This document shows, in pieces, positions 18,315 to 27,959 of a DNA stretch of 64,000 nt. Below the pieces are notes generated by a model. It had not been told where the DNA came from. It worked only from the letters and a program-made list of their open reading frames with translations, and did no database searches. The DNA comes from Flavobacteriales bacterium (GTDB lineage: Bacteria; Bacteroidota; Bacteroidia; Flavobacteriales_F; PHOS-HE28), in contig JADKGB010000001.1 in the NCBI GenBank assembly GCA_016717225.1, forward strand, positions 378,727-442,726, written 5' to 3'. How positions within the stretch are numbered: position 1 is the first letter of the stretch; the number at the start of each line of letters is the position of its first letter. The translations under genes were made by a program, and so were the position numbers.

Positions 18315-19478
18315 TCAATAGGGGACGCAGCGTTCGGCGAGTACTTCTTTGATAAGTGGTTTCATTTCCGCGAAGAGCCGTTTGAATTGCGGCGGTGCAC
18401 TACCTATCCACTTCTCCATGAATTCGGTGGAGTAATGAAACTCCGTTCTGGTGGAACGATAGAGTTGGGATAGATAGAAACAGGCGGAAGAAACCAGGCA
18501 AAAAACATGGCGGGTATTCGCGGCGTACTGCGCGAAATCGATCTCTGCAGCAATGCTAGTATCAGCAATGTTGTCCATGAGCGTGTAGGATAAGCCGAGT
18601 TCCTTGCAGCGTGTATCCGTGAATTTCAACGAAAGGGTGGATTGACTGGGATGCGGTTTCAGGATGAAATGGAATTGGAGCGGGTGAGGCAGCGCATTCA
18701 CGATGTGCTCGATATATGCTCCCCAAAATGCAGTTGGCACCTCGTACATGTCCAACGCCTCCAGTAAAATATAGACCAACGGCTTACCGTCGTTCTGGAT
18801 GATCTGCGTATTTCCGCGCCGATGCAGGTCAAGAAGTTGGCTCGCAAGCGTCGGGAAGTTTTCCGAGACATTCAAAGGCAGCACCCAATCCGATGGGATC
18901 CGGCGACTTGCCAAGAACGTCTTATAAGGTTCAGCGAACAACGCACGAAGGGGACCGAGAGGTTCTTTGCCTCGCAGGATGTGGATGTAATCACCTTGCC
19001 CGTGCTCAAAGAAAGTAAGATCGGCCTTGGGGAACTCCTCCAAGAACGGACCTCGCATATAGGTTTCTGTGTGGGCGTGGAGGAGAATTGAGGAAGAACC
19101 TTCCACCAAGGGACCTAGCAAAGCGCGTAGTTGCATACGGTACGCACGATCACGCTTCTTCAGGAATTTCCTGAGCAGCGAACGGTAGATCCCCCGAACC
19201 AGTGGAACTTCTTTCCATCGCCTGGTAAGTCGCTTCCGAAGGTTTGGCTCAAAGCGATGGTCGTTCGGCAGTCTATCGGAATAACTATGGAACAAGGTCC
19301 AATTATGCAACTTGGAGACCTCTTCGATGAGGCGCACCACATCATCTCTCCGTGATCCGATATCCACCAGAAGGACATCCTTATTATTTGGCGCCTTCGT
19401 CGCTCGCGCATACAAGGTCATGTATACCGAACTGATGTGCGAAGTGCAAATAAATACCCGGACAGACCCTGAACTCAT
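18315..19478 (-). CDS. Putative sialyltransferase/polysialyltransferase-like protein
   Basis: A 387-residue cytoplasmic protein without signal peptide. The mid-section 'LTFFEHGQGDYIH' resembles the acidic-Gly motif (D/E-D/E-G) of bacterial sialyltransferases, 'HFILKPHPSQ' carries the HP motif, and 'LVSSACFYLSQLY' is like the C-terminal Ser motif of the polysialyltransferase group. The order motif-1, HP, Ser fits that fold. Together with the CMP-nonulosonate genes converging on it, this is the best candidate for the transferase that uses the sugar. It overlaps the Wzx flippase start by 4 bases. No close family was recognised with certainty; a capsule GT-B protein is the alternative. Confidence 0.5.
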   Translation of the reverse strand: MSSGSVRVFICTSHISSVYMTLYARATKAPNNKDVLLVDIGSRRDDVVRLIEEVSKLHNWTLFHSYSDRLPNDHRFEPNLRKRLTRRWKEVPLVRGIYRSLLRKFLKKRDRAYRMQLRALLGPLVEGSSSILLHAHTETYMRGPFLEEFPKADLTFFEHGQGDYIHILRGKEPLGPLRALFAEPYKTFLASRRIPSDWVLPLNVSENFPTLASQLLDLHRRGNTQIIQNDGKPLVYILLEALDMYEVPTAFWGAYIEHIVNALPHPLQFHFILKPHPSQSTLSLKFTDTRCKELGLSYTLMDNIADTSIAAEIDFAQYAANTRHVFCLVSSACFYLSQLYRSTRTEFHYSTEFMEKWIGSAPPQFKRLFAEMKPLIKEVLAERCVPY

Positions 19479-20962
19479 GGATGTGTTTGGATCCGTTGCC
19501 TGATAAAGGCGGGCAAGTACTCATGCAGGTCATCTGCCAACCGCAGTCGAACGATCGCGGCGAAGTAGATGCCAGAGGCTAGGATCCCTCGTATGATCAT
19601 GTTCACGTATGGCCCCAATTCCATTGGGATCAACCAAACAAGGATGATCGCACAAGCCACCACCGCGCCGATCAAAAGTGTTTTGCGATCGAACGGCTGT
19701 ATTGCGAACCGGCGCCGGATGAATTCGAATTTCAAGCCATTGTACACCACGTTCGCGATGCATGATGTGATCGCTGCGCCCATGATCCCGATACGAGGTA
19801 TGAGGATCCAATTACCCAGCACCGTGATCACAAGCAAGGCGACTAGGAAAACCGAAGCATAGATGTAACGATCGGAATTCACCAGGATCGGATGGTTGAT
19901 ACCCGTGGCCATGTTGATCAGCGCTCCGGTGGCGATCACGATCGCAACTGGCCATCCGGCGGAAAATCCTTCCGGTAACAAACCCAGAAGGTCGCGGACA
20001 TTGAGCACCACCAGAACGAACATCCATCCACCCAACAGTAAGAGGAACCTTGCGGACCGTTGATAGATCGTCCTGATCGGGGCCATATCTCCAGCTGCCA
20101 TCGCATGCGCGATCACTGGACTGGATATACGCTCCAATGCGTTCAGGGGGATCTCGATCATCAATCCGATGAACGCCGCAACACTGTACACCGCGACTTG
20201 ATCAAGTGAGATACGGCCAACGAAGATGGAGTCGATGTATTTCAAACTCACCGAGTTGATCGCTGTGAACGTGATGACCGCGCCATACCGAAGTATGGAA
20301 CGCAAGCCGATCTCTTGTTTGAAATGTTCAAGGTCTGGAATGAACCTTGGCCGGTCCACCACCATGGTATAGGCAAGCATGATCAGGGCCTGAAGCGCGT
20401 ATATCCCACAGAATGAGAAAAGAAATTGGCGCAGGTCCAAGTACCCAAGGAAGTGCGCTCCAATGATCGCGATGAAAAGCAATCGAACCACTATATCGTT
20501 TAGGAATGTTGGGAACACGCTGCGCAGAAGCGCAAGGCAGTATGAATTGAATCCGAGAACGAAAGAGTATGACACAGCGAGCATGACGACAAAGACCAGG
20601 TTCTCGGAGAAGATCTCCCCCTCGTCGCCATAGAGTCGCGCAAGAGGCTGCTTCAACAAGAGCAACAAACCCAGACCCAGGATGACCGAGGTCGTTACGT
20701 AGATCAACATGAAGCCGAAGAAACCACGGTGACCGACTTCCTTGTCAAAGACCCTGGGCAGGTAACGCACGGTCACCGAGCTGATCCCAAAAGAGAGCAA
20801 ACTGGCAAGCACTGTGGCGAATGACAGAATAAGCCGTGTGAGGCCCAGTTCTTCCTTGGACAGGTAGATCGGTTGAACCAGCAGTAGGCTGAACGCACCG
20901 ACCAATGTGCCAGCATACACCAGAAGGGTGTTCGCGATCCCTTGTTTCTTGACGACTCCCAC
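19475..20962 (-). CDS. Oligosaccharide flippase (Wzx/MATE-like)
   Basis: A 495-residue polytopic membrane protein with about 12-14 hydrophobic segments. The N-terminus 'GIANTLLVYAGTLVGAFSLLLVQPIYLS' is typical of polysaccharide biosynthesis/MOP flippases that translocate lipid-linked oligosaccharides across the inner membrane. It is followed within 4 bases by the sialyltransferase-like gene, forming a two-gene minus-strand unit that faces the nonulosonate operon. Confidence 0.9.
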   Translation of the reverse strand: MGVVKKQGIANTLLVYAGTLVGAFSLLLVQPIYLSKEELGLTRLILSFATVLASLLSFGISSVTVRYLPRVFDKEVGHRGFFGFMLIYVTTSVILGLGLLLLLKQPLARLYGDEGEIFSENLVFVVMLAVSYSFVLGFNSYCLALLRSVFPTFLNDIVVRLLFIAIIGAHFLGYLDLRQFLFSFCGIYALQALIMLAYTMVVDRPRFIPDLEHFKQEIGLRSILRYGAVITFTAINSVSLKYIDSIFVGRISLDQVAVYSVAAFIGLMIEIPLNALERISSPVIAHAMAAGDMAPIRTIYQRSARFLLLLGGWMFVLVVLNVRDLLGLLPEGFSAGWPVAIVIATGALINMATGINHPILVNSDRYIYASVFLVALLVITVLGNWILIPRIGIMGAAITSCIANVVYNGLKFEFIRRRFAIQPFDRKTLLIGAVVACAIILVWLIPMELGPYVNMIIRGILASGIYFAAIVRLRLADDLHEYLPAFIRQRIQTHP

Positions 20963-21040
20963 AGGTCAGTTCAGCACCGCTAAGGGCGCGGACGAAAGTA
21001 CGTCCACACCAACATCCACTCGATCGCGTTCCTTTGGGAC

Positions 21041-21946
21041 ATGAATTTCAAGGGACATCCTTTGTATGATGAGCTCGTTCGGCTGGGTGTCGTTATACCA
21101 GCATCGGTGAGTGAGTATTATCCGAGAGTTCGGGATCGGGAAGATGTGGCGGTTATGCGCTGTGCCAATACTGGAGTGATCTTTTTGTCCCACATCGACC
21201 ACGTTGCGGCCAACTACTATTCCGAGCAGGAGGGGCTGAGTTATTGGAGCAAGGAAGGGCGCGAAGCCGGTCTACAGGAAACGAGCGAAGATGATCACCG
21301 TCGTGCCTCTGCGATCGGGTCGCTAGTTGCGGGGAAGGTATACGCGGATGTGGGGACTGGTCTGGGCGGGATCCTGGATCTGGTGAAGACCGTCGCGAAG
21401 GAAGTCCATGCGGTGGAGCCACAGCGAAGTGCCCGAAGGGCATTGGAGGCGCTGGGATATACCGCCCACGCATCAGCTGCGGAGCTGGCGGTTTGTGGAA
21501 CCCATTTCGATGTGATCACGCTCTTTCATGTGTTCGAGCATCTGGTGGAGCCCATGGCGGAACTTGAGCGACTCTTTACATCACTTGCACCGGGTGGTAC
21601 GATCTTGATCGAGGTGCCCCATGCGAATGATGCGTTGCTTGCTTCCTACGATCTGGAGGCGTTCAAGAAGTTCACATTCTGGGGAGAGCATTTGATATTG
21701 CACACCCGAAAGAGCCTTGAGCATTATCTGCAAAGTGCTGGATTCGAGAATATCAGTGTTGATGGATTCCAGCGGTATCCATTGGCCAACCACATGTATT
21801 GGCTGAAGGAAGGTAAGCCTGGCGGTCAGGACCATTGGTCGTTACTTCGAGACAAGGACGTAGAGGGTTCCTATGCTCGTATGCTCAACAAACTTGATCG
21901 CACAGATACGTTGATAGCGTTCGCGAGAAAGCCAATGGGTGCATGA
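21041..21946 (+). CDS. Class I SAM-dependent methyltransferase
   Basis: A 301-residue methyltransferase. The glycine-rich SAM loop is 'VYADVGTGLGGIL' (about residue 103), the acidic ribose-binding residue follows in 'EVHAVEP', and 'FDVITLFHVFEHL' is the post-I motif seen in Methyltransf_23 enzymes. An N-terminal region of about 100 residues precedes the core, as in sugar O-methyltransferases of glycan loci. It stands next to the flippase and may methylate a glycan residue. The substrate is inferred from context only. Confidence 0.85.
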   Translation: MNFKGHPLYDELVRLGVVIPASVSEYYPRVRDREDVAVMRCANTGVIFLSHIDHVAANYYSEQEGLSYWSKEGREAGLQETSEDDHRRASAIGSLVAGKVYADVGTGLGGILDLVKTVAKEVHAVEPQRSARRALEALGYTAHASAAELAVCGTHFDVITLFHVFEHLVEPMAELERLFTSLAPGGTILIEVPHANDALLASYDLEAFKKFTFWGEHLILHTRKSLEHYLQSAGFENISVDGFQRYPLANHMYWLKEGKPGGQDHWSLLRDKDVEGSYARMLNKLDRTDTLIAFARKPMGA

Positions 21947-21978
21947 GGTCAGGTACGTTGACTGCGAAGATCGAACCC

Positions 21979-23304
21979 ATGAAAAAATTGATCACGATCT
22001 GCTATTCTCTGTTTGCGGCATTGCAAATGGAAGCTCAGTATTATTCTGTTGTTGATACCTACGCAGGCGAAAGTTCAACTGGCTTGTTGGACGGGCCGTT
22101 GGAGACAGCACTTTTTGATCAGCCATACAGTTTGGACTATGACCCAGCGACGGGAGCCATTTACGTTGCTGATGCCTACAACCATTGCATCAGGAAGATC
22201 CTGAACGGAATGGTCACCACCCTAGCTGGGAATGGTGAGCAAGGGGATGCGAACGGACAGGGTGCCTCCGCCAGATTCTACTTGCCAACAGGCATTGATT
22301 TCAACAATGGATACGTCTACGTATCTGATAATGGCAACAACAAGATCAAACGTATAGATAGCGGTGGTCAGGTTACGACTTTCGCAGGATCCGGAACTCC
22401 GGGATGGGGGGACGGAGCTGCTTCCTCCGCTCAATTTCGGAATCCTACCGAAGTGCGTGTCAATTCTACAGGTATTGTTTTCGTGGCTGACTATGGGAAC
22501 CACACGATCAGGAGGATCGAGGGTGGTATGGTGAGTACCCACGCCGGTGATCCGGGAAGTGCTGGTGACATGCTCGGTCTTGGCAATACGGCTCGGTTCA
22601 ATAGTCCCACTGGCATGGCCTTCGACGATAACGACAACTTGTACGTGGCGGATCAGGTGAACTGCAAAGTCAAGAAGATCGCACCCGATGGAACGGTTTC
22701 GTTGCTTGCTGGATCAGGATCCGAGTCTACTGTAAATGGAACAGGGGCGGCTGCATCGTTTATGCGACCTACCTACATGGGTTGGGATCCATCAGGGGCC
22801 CTTATGGTGGGAGAATGGGCAGGTAATGTGATCCGCAGGGTAACGCTCAACGGCGTGGTGAATACGGTTGCGGGCACTGGCGCTGCAGGATATTTGGACG
22901 GTCCCGTTGGTGAAGCCCAGTTCAATGCGCCATATGGGATCTGTGTGGACAATGCAGGGAACGGATACATCGGCGATAAATACAACAATAGGATCCGGAT
23001 CCTCTACAAGGATGGCAACGAACCCATGGGTCTTTCCGAGAACAAACCCACTGCAACGCTGCCCGCCTTCCCCAACCCGGCCATCGACCGCATCACGATC
23101 GATCTATCATCGGTAACAGGAAAAGTTGAAGCATTCGATGTTTTCGATCAACGCGGAGTTCGCGTGATGTCCATTGCGCAGGTAGTGGGGGAGCAACGAT
23201 CGGCGTTGCTCACGTTGCCTGTGGATCGTTTCGCATCGGGCACTTACCACGTTGGCATCAGGAGTGGTGGTGCCAATTACGTCAGCACATTCATCAAAGA
23301 GTAA
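21979..23304 (+). CDS. NHL-repeat secreted protein with T9SS type A sorting domain
   Basis: 441 residues from the ATG at 21979, which gives a clean signal peptide (MKKLITICYSLFAALQMEAQ). An in-frame ATG 36 bases upstream, overlapping the methyltransferase stop, would bury it. Residues about 25-345 form five or so NHL/beta-propeller repeats (IYVADAYNHCIRKI, VYVSDNGNNKIKRI, VFVADYGNHTIRRI, YVADQVNCKVKKI). The C-terminal 80 residues (FPNPAIDRITIDL ... ASGTYHVGI) are a T9SS type A domain. Likely a surface or secreted propeller with binding rather than catalytic function. Confidence 0.88.
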   Translation: MKKLITICYSLFAALQMEAQYYSVVDTYAGESSTGLLDGPLETALFDQPYSLDYDPATGAIYVADAYNHCIRKILNGMVTTLAGNGEQGDANGQGASARFYLPTGIDFNNGYVYVSDNGNNKIKRIDSGGQVTTFAGSGTPGWGDGAASSAQFRNPTEVRVNSTGIVFVADYGNHTIRRIEGGMVSTHAGDPGSAGDMLGLGNTARFNSPTGMAFDDNDNLYVADQVNCKVKKIAPDGTVSLLAGSGSESTVNGTGAAASFMRPTYMGWDPSGALMVGEWAGNVIRRVTLNGVVNTVAGTGAAGYLDGPVGEAQFNAPYGICVDNAGNGYIGDKYNNRIRILYKDGNEPMGLSENKPTATLPAFPNPAIDRITIDLSSVTGKVEAFDVFDQRGVRVMSIAQVVGEQRSALLTLPVDRFASGTYHVGIRSGGANYVSTFIKE

Positions 23305-23310
23305 GCTCGC

Positions 23311-23751
23311 TTAGTCGCGCACCCAGGTCTGCGTTCTGAAGAAGAACATCAAGTACCCGCGCACCTTCAGTTTTCCTTCGTTCCCTGCGCCGGGTTCTAC
23401 CCAGATCTTGCAGTCGTAGACACTTCCTTTCTCCGGGTCGAGTATGGTGCCGTCACCCCACTCGGTGCCATTCCTGACCATGTCGCGCATGATCTCCATG
23501 CCCACGAATTTCTGGTTGAAGCGATCGTCATCCTCATCGCATTCTTTGCAGATGGGATCGGGGTCTTCCCCGACATCGGGAAAGATCTTCAAGAGCCGTC
23601 CGAATGCTTTGCCGCCGCGTTCGGTGATCTCAATGATCGAACGTTTCTTTCCAGTGTTCTCATCAATGGTGACCCAACGACCGAAGATCCCGTTCTGCGC
23701 GAAAAGGGTGCAGGTCAGCATCAGCGACGAGAACAGGACGAATGAGCGCAT
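23311..23751 (-). CDS. DUF2147 domain secreted protein
   Basis: A 146-residue protein with an N-terminal signal peptide (LFSSLMLTCTLFAQ) and the DUF2147 layout: 'GRWVTIDENTGKKRSIIEI' strand pair, 'GKAFGRL', a mid-domain 'CKECDEDD', and the closing 'LKVRGYLMFFFRTQTWVR'. The fold is a small lipocalin-like beta-barrel; some relatives are periplasmic or surface proteins of unknown ligand. It is encoded 2 bases from the M1 peptidase stop side, in the same direction. Confidence 0.85.
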   Translation of the reverse strand: MRSFVLFSSLMLTCTLFAQNGIFGRWVTIDENTGKKRSIIEITERGGKAFGRLLKIFPDVGEDPDPICKECDEDDDRFNQKFVGMEIMRDMVRNGTEWGDGTILDPEKGSVYDCKIWVEPGAGNEGKLKVRGYLMFFFRTQTWVRD

Positions 23752-23753
23752 GA

Positions 23754-26700
23754 TCAGAAACTGCGGTTGATACCCAGGACATAACGGAAGGCCAGGTGAT
23801 CGGTTTCGCCAGCAGGGATGTTGCTCAGGAACAGAGGCGCATCGAACCTCAGTGTGAGCGGCTTTATATCAACGAGCTTCCAGAACTTCTTTATGGTTAT
23901 CGCAACGCCTGCGCCTGCATCTGCTCGGGGCGCGGCGAAACGCAATTGAGGAGTGCCCTGGTCCGTGACCTGTCGATAGCCCATTGATCCCACATCGCCG
24001 AAGAGGTAGGCATCAATGTGCAGCCAATTCCGTGTGGGCTTTGGCCGAAGGCGTATCAGTCCATCCACATCCAGTTCCGCATTGATCGCTCCACCGCTAT
24101 TGCCACGGTAAACGAGGACCACATTGCCGTTCTCGGCAAGCTCAGGTGCCAAGTAGCCCGCGTAGCCACGGAGTCCCAAGCCACCGCCCATTTGGTAGTG
24201 GTTTACCGCCGTTCCATAACCTTGCCATTCAAGTGGAATGAAGCCCGCACTGCGATCGTACTTGCTCTCCATCATGTCCTCGGGAGATGCACCGGCCAGG
24301 AAGAGTTGGCTTTCGCGAGGAGTTTCTCCCGTGCCGAATTGAGCGAAAACGCGCGTGTGCAACTTCAATCGTCCCACCCTGTTCTCATTGATCGAAGTAA
24401 TGCTGACCTGTGCGAAAGCCTGCGCAGCTCCAATACCACTATTGCGCATGTTGAAGCGCATTTTACCATCACCTTTCAGGAACTTGTAGTCATGCTTCGC
24501 GCCGATATCCCATGCACTGTTCAAGCTGCGGAGTTCCCATTCAGCAGGGTAGTTCAGGTAGGTCAGATCGGAGCTGTCGCGGCGCAATAAAAAACGGGTC
24601 CTTGTATACAGCGTAGTTCGATCGTTCGGCAACTTCCATGTGAAGCCAGCACTGTATTTCTCAAGACCATCCAGAACACGCGCACCTATTTCCCAACTCG
24701 AACCGCGGAGTAATTTCTCGGTACCGTTCTCGTAGGTGAAATTCACACTAAGGGGATCATAGCCAACGGTTTTCGCACCCTCGCGAAGTTGCTGGGCGAA
24801 GCCGGTGTTCACCCACGCGGATAGCCAGATCTTGTGTTTGTAGCGCATCCAATCGCTATGGAAATGGAAGCCCAACTTCAATCCATCATAACCATTCCAC
24901 CAAACGTCGGGACGCACAAAACCTTCGTACACTTTTCGATCGGCACGAGTGCGCAGGTGGTGATCGAACTCAGCCTCGAACGGGAACTTCAAGCTGTTGT
25001 TCGGCTGGTAGGTATCGGCCAATCGGAAGGTGGTGTCGATGCGAACATCAGCAATGCCTGTGGGTACGTTCACGTGAGCTGTGTAGTCGCGCTGTAGTTC
25101 ATCGTAACCGATCCAACGAGGGAGCACAGTGGCATCCGTCTTTTTGGTGAACCAGCCATTCGGGATATGGTAGTTGTAGCTCCTGCCGTCCTTGGCGGTA
25201 ACCGTAAAGTCGAGTGGCATTTGCATGTCCCCTATGCGCCGGAAGTTGATCTCCTGGCCAGCGTCCGCATTCCGTTTCTTCACATGGCCCACAGAATAGT
25301 CGATGCGCTTGTCCGTCCCGATCCATTGATCGAAGAACCAATTGAGATCCACATGGGTGAATTGGATGATGCTGTTGCGGAAGTCCTCCAGGGTCGGGTG
25401 CGCGATCTTCCACTGATCGAAGTAGTGCTTCATCGCCGATAGGAAAAGCTCGTCGCCCAATACGTATTGCAGGTTGTAGAGCATGACGGAAGTCTTCGCA
25501 TAGACATGGCCATAGCCACCGTATCCCTGCTTTTCATAGTAACCGAACTCATCGCTATGCGTGTTGATCGGTGGCACTTGGGCACGGACGGCATCGCGCA
25601 TGTAGCCGCTGTAGACTTCGCTTTCCCTGGCAAGATCAGGTCGTTGGTAGTTGCGCTCGTAAGCGGTCTTCGGTGTGTCTGAAACCAGCGTATCTCCATC
25701 GATGTCCTCCAGGCCGAAGGCAGTTAGGAACTGGGTGAAGCCCTCATCGAGCATGGCGCGGTAGGTCTCGTTGTTGCCCACCATTCCGAAGAACCAATTG
25801 TGACCGATCTCATGCACAAAGAGCCCACGGTAGTCGGGTTCGCGGTCACCATCGAGCGTAAGCATCGGATATTCCATGCCATCCTGGGCGTCGGCGACCA
25901 CCATTTTCGGGTAGGCATACATGCCGAAGTTGGTGCTGTGCGAGCGGATGCACTTCGCGCAGTAGTCCGCTGCGTTCTGCCATCCACTTGCATGCGGTTC
26001 CTCTGCCATGGCGATGCACTTGATGCCGTTCCATTCGGCCTCACCAATGCGGTACGTTGGATCCGCGGTGAATGCGAAATCGTGTACGTTCTCGGCGTGG
26101 TACTTCCACACCTTGCGTATAGCTGGATCGTAAGGGGTCACCTCGCTCGGCTTTTCGCCCCACGGTTTGTTGGCGAAGTTCTTCAGGTCCAGCTTGGCCC
26201 GCAGTTCAGGCGGTAGCACATCTTGTTGGTTCTGCAGCCAGCCAGTGGCCTCAACAACCATGTTGTTCGGCATGTCGAGGTTCACATCGTACGTGCCGAA
26301 GTCGCCATAGAACTCGCTGCCCAAATGCTGATAGGTATCCCATCCATGTTGCTTGTCATACACACTGATGCGCGGATACCAGTGTGTTCCGTCGAAGTGT
26401 TTGTAGCCCCATGCATTGAAGAGCTTCATACGACGATAACTCCCACCCCAATATGTGCGGAAGGTGTAGTCGAACGTTATCCTGTTATTTGGCGCGAGTG
26501 GTTGCGGAAGTCGAACGCGCATTACGGTGTTATCAACTTGGCGTTCGGTTTCGACATCTCCGACCTTCAGGCTGAGCACTTCGGTACCTCGATGGGTGGC
26601 TGTATCTCCTGCTTCACCATAGCCTTGTGCGATCTCGAGTTTTTCCAAATAGCTACCCGCTTCGTAGGCGTTCTGGTACAGGTGGAAGAAAACCTCACGC

Positions 26701-26954
26701 AGCGTATCCGGTGAGTTGTTCCAATAGACAAGTGTGATCGTGCCATCGGCAAAGTCCTTCACCTCGTTCAGCCGCGCCGTGATGCGGTAATGCACGTCCT
26801 GCTGCCAATAACCCTCGTAGGGTGGGCGGTTCTTCCAATAGAACGGATTATCGGCGTTGCGATATGTGGAAGGCGCGTGAAGCGGGTCGAAGCGTTGCGC
26901 GAATGAGGGCAACAGCACAGCCGGGAAAAGAAGGAGAAGAAGTAGGATCCGCAT
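23754..26954 (-). CDS. M1 family zinc metallopeptidase with C-terminal barrel-like domain
   Basis: About 1066 residues from the ATG at 26954, which begins a signal peptide (MRILLLLLLFPAVLLPSFAQ). An ATG 36 bases upstream is also in frame. Zinc binding is by HEIGHNWFFGMVGNNE with the third ligand in 'DEGFTQFL' 18 residues later, the M1 gluzincin pattern. The aminopeptidase region covers about residues 40-620. The last 400 residues are beta-rich with the 'GGGLGLRGYAGYL' and terminal 'FRYVLGINRSF' features of outer-membrane beta-barrels. It is probably an outer-membrane-anchored or periplasmic peptidase. Confidence 0.88.
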   Translation of the reverse strand: MRILLLLLLFPAVLLPSFAQRFDPLHAPSTYRNADNPFYWKNRPPYEGYWQQDVHYRITARLNEVKDFADGTITLVYWNNSPDTLREVFFHLYQNAYEAGSYLEKLEIAQGYGEAGDTATHRGTEVLSLKVGDVETERQVDNTVMRVRLPQPLAPNNRITFDYTFRTYWGGSYRRMKLFNAWGYKHFDGTHWYPRISVYDKQHGWDTYQHLGSEFYGDFGTYDVNLDMPNNMVVEATGWLQNQQDVLPPELRAKLDLKNFANKPWGEKPSEVTPYDPAIRKVWKYHAENVHDFAFTADPTYRIGEAEWNGIKCIAMAEEPHASGWQNAADYCAKCIRSHSTNFGMYAYPKMVVADAQDGMEYPMLTLDGDREPDYRGLFVHEIGHNWFFGMVGNNETYRAMLDEGFTQFLTAFGLEDIDGDTLVSDTPKTAYERNYQRPDLARESEVYSGYMRDAVRAQVPPINTHSDEFGYYEKQGYGGYGHVYAKTSVMLYNLQYVLGDELFLSAMKHYFDQWKIAHPTLEDFRNSIIQFTHVDLNWFFDQWIGTDKRIDYSVGHVKKRNADAGQEINFRRIGDMQMPLDFTVTAKDGRSYNYHIPNGWFTKKTDATVLPRWIGYDELQRDYTAHVNVPTGIADVRIDTTFRLADTYQPNNSLKFPFEAEFDHHLRTRADRKVYEGFVRPDVWWNGYDGLKLGFHFHSDWMRYKHKIWLSAWVNTGFAQQLREGAKTVGYDPLSVNFTYENGTEKLLRGSSWEIGARVLDGLEKYSAGFTWKLPNDRTTLYTRTRFLLRRDSSDLTYLNYPAEWELRSLNSAWDIGAKHDYKFLKGDGKMRFNMRNSGIGAAQAFAQVSITSINENRVGRLKLHTRVFAQFGTGETPRESQLFLAGASPEDMMESKYDRSAGFIPLEWQGYGTAVNHYQMGGGLGLRGYAGYLAPELAENGNVVLVYRGNSGGAINAELDVDGLIRLRPKPTRNWLHIDAYLFGDVGSMGYRQVTDQGTPQLRFAAPRADAGAGVAITIKKFWKLVDIKPLTLRFDAPLFLSNIPAGETDHLAFRYVLGINRSF

Positions 26955-26998
26955 GGTGAACGAGGGGCTGTGAAAGTACCCGATCCCCAAGACTTGGG

Positions 26999-27955
26999 TC
27001 AGACAACAGCGGTCTTCACGCGCAACTGATCGGTATGTTCCCGTCGGGCACGTGAAATGCTCGTGTTCAGCTCGAAGCCGATAAGCAGCACGATCATATT
27101 GAAATAGAGCCAGAGCTGCACAGCCAGGATCGCGCCAAGTGATCCGTAAAGTGCGTTGTAGTTGGTGATATGCCCGAAGAAAAAGGCGAGCCCTTGGGAT
27201 AGAGCTACCGTGAGCGCAAGGGCCAGGATCGCCCCCGGAGTGATGAAGCGGAACCTCCGCGCACCAGGATCACCCGCATTGTAGAGCAAACTGATGCTAC
27301 CGAGCATCAACAAGAGAGTGACCGTCCACTTGACTATGAAGAGTCCTACGTGTTCCATAGCACCGAACGCGTACCCCTTGGAGGCAATAAAGGCGACGGC
27401 CCAATTGCTCAAGGTAAGCAAGGCCATGGCTACAGCCATCAGCATGGTGAGCGTGAGGATAAGCCCCATGCTGATGAGGCGCTGCTTCACCGGACTGTGC
27501 CACAGGGTAACATGGTAACTGCTGCTGAACCCATTGAGTATGGCATCCATGCTGTTACTGGCCAAGTATATCCCGACGAGGAAACTTCCGCTCAGCAAGG
27601 CGCTGTGTTTGCGAACGACCAGGTCGTGCAACAGGCTTTCGATGAATTTGTACACCTCCGAAGGCAACATGTCCTGGAATGAACCCATCAGCTTCTCCTG
27701 GAAATCCTGGACCGGGATGTAGGGGATGAGCGTCAGCAGCAGGATGATGGTGGGGAAGAACGCGAGGAAGAGCTTGAAGGCGATGGCCGACGCGCGAGTG
27801 ATCAGGTTGCCTTCGGAAAGTGCGAGAAAGAAGAACCTCGAAATGCGGAACAGATTGAATCCTTCGAAGCCCGGCAGAACTATTCGTGATGCCCAAAAAA
27901 CGAGCGAACGGTTCGCACGCGAGTACAGGATCTTCCGCCGGAACCGTTTGAGCAT
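26999..27955 (-). CDS. YihY/virulence factor BrkB family membrane protein
   Basis: A 318-residue inner-membrane protein with about six hydrophobic segments. 'ASAIAFKLFLAFFPTIILLL' is the diagnostic first-helix region of the YihY/UPF0761 family and 'LYGSLGAILAVQLWLYF' the last. The function is not settled (earlier RNase BN claims were withdrawn; a transporter or envelope role is possible). A perfect six-base-arm palindrome (CCCAAG/CTTGGG, 26985-26997) follows the stop at once but has no T run. Confidence 0.85.
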   Translation of the reverse strand: MLKRFRRKILYSRANRSLVFWASRIVLPGFEGFNLFRISRFFFLALSEGNLITRASAIAFKLFLAFFPTIILLLTLIPYIPVQDFQEKLMGSFQDMLPSEVYKFIESLLHDLVVRKHSALLSGSFLVGIYLASNSMDAILNGFSSSYHVTLWHSPVKQRLISMGLILTLTMLMAVAMALLTLSNWAVAFIASKGYAFGAMEHVGLFIVKWTVTLLLMLGSISLLYNAGDPGARRFRFITPGAILALALTVALSQGLAFFFGHITNYNALYGSLGAILAVQLWLYFNMIVLLIGFELNTSISRARREHTDQLRVKTAVV

Positions 27956-27959
27956 GTGA

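Noticed and set aside
26985..26997. CCCAAG/CTTGGG palindrome after yihY as an intrinsic terminator
   Set aside because: The stem has no usable loop and no T run follows; noted only in the yihY entry.
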